This document shows positions 5,894-10,577 of a stretch of DNA of 10,577 nucleotides, piece after piece. How positions within the stretch are numbered: position 1 is the first letter of the stretch; each line of letters begins with the position of its first letter. The DNA is from JAWLFY01 sp964462125 (lineage in GTDB: Bacteria > Planctomycetota > Planctomycetia > Pirellulales > Pirellulaceae): contig CAYWXT010000201.1 of NCBI GenBank assembly GCA_964462125.1, forward strand, positions 1-10,577, in the 5' to 3' direction. The position numbers were made by a program, and so were the translations under genes. Below the pieces are notes generated by a model, which searched no databases, was not told the origin of the DNA, and saw only the letters and a program-made list of their open reading frames with translations.

Positions 5894-7456
5894 ATGGAAA
5901 CGACCCGACAGCAGGCTGCCATGGCCGCCTCGTTGCTCATGATCGCCTTCTCTTCCGCGATCCTCGCCCCCACCCTCGCTGCCGAACAGGAGGAAGGGAT
6001 GTTGGCGTCCAGTTCGGCCACGGTCAACCACGAGATCACGCAATCGGTCGAGCGGATGGAGATGCTCGTCAAGAGCAGCCGCATCCTGACACTCGACGAG
6101 CGGATCCCGAAATTCCAGGTGCACAACGAGGAGATGCTCGGGGCGACGCCGGTGTCGCAAAATCAGATTCAGATCTTTGCCAAGTCCCCTGGCACGACCC
6201 AGCTCAACCTGTGGGATACCGAGGACAAGTTGTACACGGTCGACGTCACCGTCTTGGCGGACGCCCGCGAGGTCGAAGGTATTCTCGGTTCGCAGCTACC
6301 GCTGGCATCGCTCAAGGTAACGCCCCTGAATAAGAGCGCGATCATTTCCGGCTACGTCACCAGCGTGGATGACGTCGACCGGGCGGTGGCGATTGTCGAA
6401 CAGTTCTACACCACCGTGGTTAACAACATTGAGGTTGTCGGAGTCCAGCAGGTCTTGCTGCACACCAAGATCATGGAGGTGTCACGGACCAAGCTCCGCG
6501 ACCTCGGGATCGACTGGGGAGCGATCGGGAGCGACTCGTTCTTCCGATCCTCCCCAAGCGGGTTGATCGACGCAACGTCCGGCGCCATTTCAGTGCCCAC
6601 GCCCGACGCGGCCATCAACGCAACCAACCGGGTGTTCATCGACAGCGGCGACTTTGACGCTTTGATCGCCGCGCTGCGAAGACAAGACCTGGTCAAGCTT
6701 TTGTCCGAGCCAACCGTCGTTGCGACCCACGGCCGACCGGCACGGTTCATCGTGGGGGGAAGTGTCCCTTACGTTGTGCCCTCCGGCCAAGGGCAGATCA
6801 CCGTGGCGTGGGAAGAGTTCGGGACATCGATCGACTTCCTGCCGTTCGTCGTCGGACCTGGAAGAATTCGATTGGAGGTTCGCCCCGAAGTCAGTGAGCC
6901 GGACGATTCGCTATCGGTGACGGTCGGTGGGCTCAGGGTTCCCGGTTTCGTCAAACGCTACATCGAAACGGCGGTGGAGATGCAGGCGGGTCAGACGTTC
7001 GCGATTGCCGGATTGCTTCAAAGCAGAACCGAGTCGCAGACGCGGGCGACGCCGATCCTCGGCGAGATTCCCTACTTCGGTTCGGCGTTCCGTCGTGTCC
7101 GCGAACGACGCAATGACATTGAACTGTTGGTCACGGTGACCCCTGAACTGGTCGACGCGATGGATCCGCACGAGGTTCCACCGGGCGGACCAGGGTTGAA
7201 TTCGATGTCGCCCAACGACCACGAACTGTATGTCAACGGACACATCGAAGTACCGAACATGCTCGGCAGCGACTGTTCCTGTGAGGGACCGTGCCGGTGT
7301 TTGAACGCAGGGGAGGACCACGAGGCGACATCCGAATCGGAATCCACTCATCCAGATGTTGTCTCGGGGACCGTGATTCCACCGGGGGCCGTCGTCCCCA
7401 CCTCGGAGCCGACTGTCGTCGGTGACGGGGTCATCGTGACACAGCCGAAGCAATAA
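5894..7456 (+). CDS. cpaC: Tad pilus outer-membrane secretin CpaC/RcpA
   Basis: Forms the outer-membrane channel through which the Flp pilus leaves the cell, 520 residues. A signal peptide runs to about Ala30 (LAPTLAA). A pilus-formation N-terminal domain follows at about 56-122, where SSRILTLDERIPKFQVHNEE is typical of CpaC. A BON-like segment covers about 125-185 (SAIISGYVTSVDDVDRA). The secretin domain is at about 250-425, with LLSEPTVVATHGRPARF, VGGSVPYVVPSG and the C-terminal AIAGLLQSRTESQTRATPILG, PYFGSAFR and ELLVTVTPELV. After about residue 430 there is a Pro- and Ser-rich tail of roughly 90 residues with a Cys cluster, CSCEGPCRC (461-469), that the family core does not need. The start is supported by AAGGA (5879-5883) about 10 bases upstream. 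The stop is 2 bases before cpaE, so the two are probably co-translated. Confidence 0.94.
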   Translation: METTRQQAAMAASLLMIAFSSAILAPTLAAEQEEGMLASSSATVNHEITQSVERMEMLVKSSRILTLDERIPKFQVHNEEMLGATPVSQNQIQIFAKSPGTTQLNLWDTEDKLYTVDVTVLADAREVEGILGSQLPLASLKVTPLNKSAIISGYVTSVDDVDRAVAIVEQFYTTVVNNIEVVGVQQVLLHTKIMEVSRTKLRDLGIDWGAIGSDSFFRSSPSGLIDATSGAISVPTPDAAINATNRVFIDSGDFDALIAALRRQDLVKLLSEPTVVATHGRPARFIVGGSVPYVVPSGQGQITVAWEEFGTSIDFLPFVVGPGRIRLEVRPEVSEPDDSLSVTVGGLRVPGFVKRYIETAVEMQAGQTFAIAGLLQSRTESQTRATPILGEIPYFGSAFRRVRERRNDIELLVTVTPELVDAMDPHEVPPGGPGLNSMSPNDHELYVNGHIEVPNMLGSDCSCEGPCRCLNAGEDHEATSESESTHPDVVSGTVIPPGAVVPTSEPTVVGDGVIVTQPKQ

Positions 7457-7458
7457 GC

Positions 7459-8673
7459 ATGAGCAACGTACTTCGACTCGCGCTGGTCGACCCGGGTGAC
7501 GGTTCCCGCGAATCGCTCAAATCGATGCTGCTGGGATTGGATACCGTCTGGCTTGAAGCCGACTGTTCCCGCTTCGAGTTCTTCCCGGACATCGTGGAGC
7601 AGACCGGTCCGGATGTCGGTGTGGTCACCTTGGACGCCGACCCGGACAAGGCGATCGGGCTGATCGAAAGGCTCACCAAGGACGCTCCGGCGACAGCGAT
7701 CCTGGCCGCCAGCAGCAGCACCGATGGTCATCTGATTTTGCGAACAATCCGGGCCGGTGCGCGGGAGTTTTTGACGCTTCCGGTGACGACCGATGACCTC
7801 TCCGCGGCGCTGGACCGCGTCGCTCAGCAGAAGTTCGGCTCGTCCGACCGAAGCAGCCGTGCCTGCCAGGTGATCGCGGTCGCGGGGGCGACCGGCGGTG
7901 TCGGCTCGACCAGCACCGCGGTGAACTTGGGCTGCGTGCTGGCCGAGGAACCGCGGAACAGCGTCGCCCTGCTCGATCTGGACCTCGCCCTTGGGGATGC
8001 CGACGTTTTCCTCGATGCGATCCCCGATTACACCCTGGCCGATGTAGTTCAAAATATCTCGCGACTCGATATCCAGTTGCTCAGGCGGTCTCTGACCAAG
8101 CACGCCAGCGGCCTGTATCTGCTGCCGCGGCCGGTCGAGTTGGAGGACATCCGATCGATCAACGAGGAAAGTGTCCGCAAGGTGATCGGCTTGCTCAAGG
8201 CGTCCTTCAGCCACCTGATCATCGACCTTTCCAAAACGTACAATGCCGTCGACATGGCCGGGATCGATGCCGCCACCCGCGTCGTGCTGGTCACGCAGTT
8301 GGATCTTCCCTGTTTACGGAATGTCGTGCGGCTGATGATGAGCTTTGAGGAGACCGAGGGGCTGCAGAACAAGGTCGAGATCGTCGTCAATCGGGCCGGC
8401 CTCGATTCGGGACAGATCAGCCTGAAGAAAGCCAAAGAAACGCTGGGACGAGAGATCTTCGCCCTGCTGCCGAATGACTACCGAACGATGGTGGAGGTCC
8501 GCAACAACGGCGTACCGCTGGTGACGCAAGCCCCCAAGGCGACGATCACCCACGCAATCCGGGAGTTGGCGGCGAAGCTCGACGGCGATCATGACGGGAA
8601 CGGGGCAGACGCCCCGGCACGGCCGACCGAAAGCAAATGGAAAAGATTCTGGCCCGGTGCCGCGAAGTCCTAG
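7459..8673 (+). CDS. cpaE: Tad pilus localisation ATPase-like protein CpaE/TadZ
   Basis: ParA/MinD-superfamily protein that in Tad systems marks the assembly site at the inner membrane, 404 residues. The N-terminal 130 residues form an atypical receiver-like domain (LRLALVDPGD, VVTLDADPD, AGAREFLTLPVT). The ParA-like domain starts at about 137 with VIAVAGATGGVGSTSTAVNL. At the deviant P-loop both usual lysines are replaced: Thr145 stands where the KGG signature lysine lies and Ser150 where the GK lysine lies. Walker A' region: NSVALLDLDLALGDADVFLD. Later family elements include LPRPVELEDI, HLIIDLSK, VLVTQLDLPCLRN and VNRAG. Loss of P-loop lysines is known among CpaE/TadZ proteins, so this may be normal for the family. 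The start overlaps no gene and follows the cpaC stop by 2 bases. The C-terminus is hydrophilic. Confidence 0.92.
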   Translation: MSNVLRLALVDPGDGSRESLKSMLLGLDTVWLEADCSRFEFFPDIVEQTGPDVGVVTLDADPDKAIGLIERLTKDAPATAILAASSSTDGHLILRTIRAGAREFLTLPVTTDDLSAALDRVAQQKFGSSDRSSRACQVIAVAGATGGVGSTSTAVNLGCVLAEEPRNSVALLDLDLALGDADVFLDAIPDYTLADVVQNISRLDIQLLRRSLTKHASGLYLLPRPVELEDIRSINEESVRKVIGLLKASFSHLIIDLSKTYNAVDMAGIDAATRVVLVTQLDLPCLRNVVRLMMSFEETEGLQNKVEIVVNRAGLDSGQISLKKAKETLGREIFALLPNDYRTMVEVRNNGVPLVTQAPKATITHAIRELAAKLDGDHDGNGADAPARPTESKWKRFWPGAAKS

Positions 8674-8690
8674 GCTCTGACGGAGGACTT

Positions 8691-8746
8691 AGGGACGACG
8701 AGGTCCAGGGACGACGAGGTCCAGGGACGACGAGGTCCAGGGACGA
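8691..8746. repeat. 16-bp tandem repeat, 3.5 copies
   Basis: AGGGACGACGAGGTCC occurs three times head to tail without a mismatch (8691-8706, 8707-8722, 8723-8738), followed by the half copy AGGGACGA (8739-8746). Each unit holds a small inverted repeat, GGAC-N6-GTCC. The array lies 17 bases after the cpaE stop and runs up to a perfect TATAAT, so it could be a set of regulator sites as well as a neutral microsatellite-like array. Confidence 0.95.
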
Positions 8747-8749
8747 TGG

Positions 8750-8755
8750 TATAAT
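8750..8755 (+). promoter_or_regulatory. Perfect -10 box TATAAT before the VCBS protein gene
   Basis: TATAAT lies 64 bases upstream of the probable ATG at 8820. No TTGACA-like -35 element is found 16-18 bases upstream, because that space is occupied by the tandem repeat. Transcription may therefore depend on an activator bound there, or the match may be chance. Confidence 0.4.
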
Positions 8756-8819
8756 CCGCTCTCGCTGAGTTTACGACGCGTTGAACGCCGCCTCGCTTCC
8801 CCTGTTGGGCCGGATTCCC

Positions 8820-8868
8820 ATGCAAGGACCCCGCCTGCTGGTTTTCCCGTTGTGCGTAAGTTGTCTTG
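8820..8868 (+). CDS. Probable signal-peptide start of the FG-GAP/VCBS protein (cut by assembly gap)
   Basis: ATG 8820 opens MQGPRLLVFPLCVSCL, a basic then hydrophobic stretch that looks like the beginning of a secretion signal, and then enters the N gap. The next gene fragment after the gap is a secreted-type repeat protein lacking its start, so both are likely parts of one gene. They are joined in frame only if the true gap length is a multiple of three, which the placeholder of 100 is not. A GGA-type ribosome site is not obvious. Confidence 0.45.
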
Positions 8869-8968
8869 NNNNNNNNNNNNNNNNNNNNNNNNNNNNNNNN
8901 NNNNNNNNNNNNNNNNNNNNNNNNNNNNNNNNNNNNNNNNNNNNNNNNNNNNNNNNNNNNNNNNNNNN
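8869..8968. other. Assembly gap of exactly 100 N
   Basis: One hundred undetermined bases, a usual placeholder length for a scaffold join. The true distance and even adjacency of the two sides are therefore uncertain. Any reading frame drawn across it has no meaning as written. Confidence 0.99.
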
Positions 8969-9957
8969 TACCGTTGGAGCCGGAACGCAGCCCCTCGGAC
9001 AGCATGTTCACGTTCGTCCATGACATCAGCGGTAACGGTTGGCCGGACATTCTGGTCCTCGGCCGTGTCCACAAACACGCCGCCTATTGGTACGAGAACC
9101 CGGGCCCCGGCGAACACGATCAAGGACACTGGGACAAGCATTTTGTTTTTGAACGCGTCCGGGGCGAATCGCCGACGTTGGTCGATCTCAACGGCGATGG
9201 ACAGCCACAGCTGATCTGTCATTGGGAGGGCCGGTGGGGTTGGCTCGAACCCAATCCACAACAGCCGCGCCGGCCCTGGCGTTTTCACCCGCTTGCGGAG
9301 CCAACCGATCCACCCGAGTTTTACCACGGTCAGGGAGTCGGAGACGTCAACGGTGACGGCCGCTTGGACTACCTCATCAACGAGGGTTGGTTTGAGCAAC
9401 CTGCGGAACCCGACCGCTTGTGGCCCTTTCACGGCCACCGATTTTCCCAACAGCGGGGCGGGGCTCAGATATTCACCGACGATTTGACGGACAACGGTCA
9501 CGCCGATGTGATCACAGCCATCGACGCGCATGGCTGGGGTCTGGGGTGGTTCCGGCAACAGCGTCGCGGCGGCGAGATCGAATTCACCGAGCAGACGATC
9601 ATGTCGGACCGCTCGGAGCAGGACCGTTACGGAGCCGCTTTCACCCAACCCCACGCATTGGCCTACGCTGACATCGACGGTGACGGTCACCGCGATATTG
9701 TCACCGGAAAACGTCGCTGGGCTCACGGGCCCACTGGAGACATTGAACCGGATGCTCCGCCCGTCGTTTACTGGTTCCAGTACACCCGTGATGAGAGCGA
9801 TCAGGTTCGGTTCGTTCCTCACCAGATCGATGACCGCTCTGGAGTCGGTGTCCAGGTTCAAGCGGTCGATGTGAACGGCGACGGCCGCACCGATGTGTTG
9901 ACCGCGTCGAAACTCGGCAGCTTCCTGTTTCTGAATCTCGGCGCGACCTCCCCGTGA
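8969..9957 (+). CDS. FG-GAP/VCBS repeat protein, 5' end missing in the gap
   Basis: Fragment of about 329 residues, probably an exported beta-propeller protein. Repeats of a Ca-binding type loop are visible at fairly regular spacing: DISGNGWPD (near 9025), DLNGDGQPQ (near 9184), DVNGDGRLD (near 9345), DDLTDNGHAD (near 9478), DIDGDGHRD (near 9672) and DVNGDGRTD (near 9868), each followed by hydrophobic residues as in VCBS/FG-GAP blades. Trp- and Gly-rich motifs (YWYENPGPG, WGWLEPNP, GWGLGWFRQ) lie between them. Such proteins are numerous in planctomycetes, and their ligands are mostly unknown; no catalytic domain is visible. The stop is TGA 9955-9957. The true start is probably ATG 8820 on the other side of the gap. 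Confidence 0.8.
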
Positions 9958-9986
9958 CGTCAGAGGCTGGTCGGATCGAGTAAACT

Positions 9987-10001
9987 GGGGGGACACCCCC
10001 C
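9987..10001. repeat. G6-ACA-C6 inverted repeat between the VCBS and cytochrome genes
   Basis: GGGGGG (9987-9992) and CCCCCC (9996-10001) form a perfect 6-bp stem with an ACA loop in the 71-base space between the two genes. It is preceded by TAAACT (9981-9986), a four-of-six match to a -10 box. No T-run longer than two follows. It could be the 5' end of the cytochrome mRNA or a weak terminator; neither is demonstrated. Confidence 0.45.
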
Positions 10002-10028
10002 TTCGTCCCACCTCACGATCGCTCGATC

Positions 10029-10577
10029 ATGTTTGTTGATTCCGTTCGCCTGAATCTGCTCGCGGTTTCCTTGCCCCTGGTCCTGTGGCTCGACCCGGTC
10101 GCGGCGGTCGAATTCAACGCCGATATTCGGCCGTTGTTGTCGACACACTGTCTGATCTGCCATGGCCCTGACGAGGATGAACGGGCGGCGGGGCTGCGGC
10201 TCGATACCGCGGAGGGTTCTCAGGAGAATTTGGGGGGTTACGCCGCGATCGTTCCCGGCGATCCCGACGCAAGCGAGATCATGCTTCGGTTGACGAGCGA
10301 AGACGAATCGATGCGGATGCCCCCTGCCGAGCATGGACCTCGGCTTTCGGACGAGGAAATCGCTCAGATCCGGAGCTGGATCGCCGAGGGTGCCGAGTAC
10401 GCCAGCCATTGGTCCTACGTCGCTCCGCAGCAGCCCACCTTGCCGGAGGTCGACGACCGCGATTGGCCCTCCGGAGCGATCGACCACTTTGTGCTGGCTC
10501 GGCTCGAAGCGGAGGGGCTGCGGCCAGCTCCCGAGGTGGATCGCCTAGCCTTGGCCCGCCGAGTGTCGATCGATCTG
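10029..10577 (+). CDS. Planctomycete cytochrome c (PSCyt1) / DUF1549 protein, N-terminal part
   Basis: The first 183 residues of a longer gene cut by the window end. A hydrophobic signal peptide (about 8-28, LNLLAVSLPLVLWLDPVAA) is followed by the PSCyt1 domain (FNADIRPLLSTHCLICHGPD) with the haem-binding CLICH, Cys41, Cys44 and His45. The domain continues through AAGLRLDTAEG, IVPGDPDASEIMLRL, MPP and LSDEEIAQIRSWIAEGAEY. At about 145 the DUF1549 (PSCyt2) region begins (AIDHFVLARLEAEGLRPAP, then RRVSIDL). Complete members usually go on to DUF1553 and are 700-1000 residues long. These proteins are exported and very abundant in planctomycetes; their exact roles are mostly unproven. The start is chosen at the ATG just before the signal peptide. 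Confidence 0.93.
   Translation, partial: MFVDSVRLNLLAVSLPLVLWLDPVAAVEFNADIRPLLSTHCLICHGPDEDERAAGLRLDTAEGSQENLGGYAAIVPGDPDASEIMLRLTSEDESMRMPPAEHGPRLSDEEIAQIRSWIAEGAEYASHWSYVAPQQPTLPEVDDRDWPSGAIDHFVLARLEAEGLRPAPEVDRLALARRVSIDL

Noticed and set aside
7348..8214. A 288-codon minus-strand open frame
   Set aside because: Antisense to the end of cpaC and most of the first half of cpaE; no domain recognised.
8689..10011. A 440-codon minus-strand open frame
   Set aside because: It crosses the N gap and reads through the tandem repeats as low-complexity peptide; the plus strand has clear VCBS repeats.
9960..10487. A 175-codon minus-strand open frame
   Set aside because: Antisense to the cytochrome c/DUF1549 gene, which has a signal peptide and CLICH haem site.
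1..10577. CRISPR array, tRNA, rRNA or insertion sequence
   Set aside because: No spaced direct repeats of CRISPR type, no tRNA cloverleaf or rRNA stretch, and no transposase or terminal inverted repeats were seen; the only tandem array has no spacers.

Overview
The window looks like chromosomal DNA from a planctomycete of the Pirellulaceae (Rhodopirellula-like) type. The clearest sign is the last gene, which starts with a signal peptide, a planctomycete-type cytochrome c domain (CLICH) and the beginning of a DUF1549 region, a combination typical of that phylum. The GC-rich composition, the Flp pilin wording (GPTAVEYAVMLALI) and the FG-GAP/VCBS repeat protein fit the same group. This assignment is inference from families, not from a database search.

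Layout. Positions 1-2787 (minus strand) hold the N-terminal 929 residues of a large membrane hybrid histidine kinase: membrane segments, two PAS domains, HisKA/HATPase, a degenerate receiver and a true receiver cut by the window edge. Positions 2788-3306 are a long divergent intergenic region with a candidate promoter, a 9-bp hairpin and, at about 3028-3142, a very good match to the GEMM-I (cyclic di-GMP-I) riboswitch. It lies on the plus strand as the 5' leader of a Flp pilin gene. Positions 3307-8673 are a Tad/Flp pilus assembly block in one orientation: flp pilin, a possible 36-residue membrane peptide, prepilin peptidase (CpaA/TadV), CpaB/RcpC, the outer-membrane secretin CpaC/RcpA, and the ParA-like CpaE/TadZ. 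Three strong RNA hairpins follow the pilin, the last resembling an intrinsic terminator, so the abundant pilin could be expressed separately from the assembly genes.

The block stops after cpaE. No motor ATPase (CpaF/TadA) or TadB/TadC platform gene follows. Instead there are 3.5 copies of a 16-bp tandem repeat, a perfect TATAAT, a probable signal-peptide start, a 100-N assembly gap and an FG-GAP/VCBS repeat protein. The window ends inside the planctomycete cytochrome gene.

The main biological message is that pilin production appears to be wired to the second messenger c-di-GMP through a riboswitch. The 3' strand of its closing helix can alternatively form a downstream hairpin. Together with the neighbouring sensor kinase, this suggests a surface-attachment control module. 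The riboswitch call rests on conserved sequence and helices checked by eye; the switching mechanism is inference.
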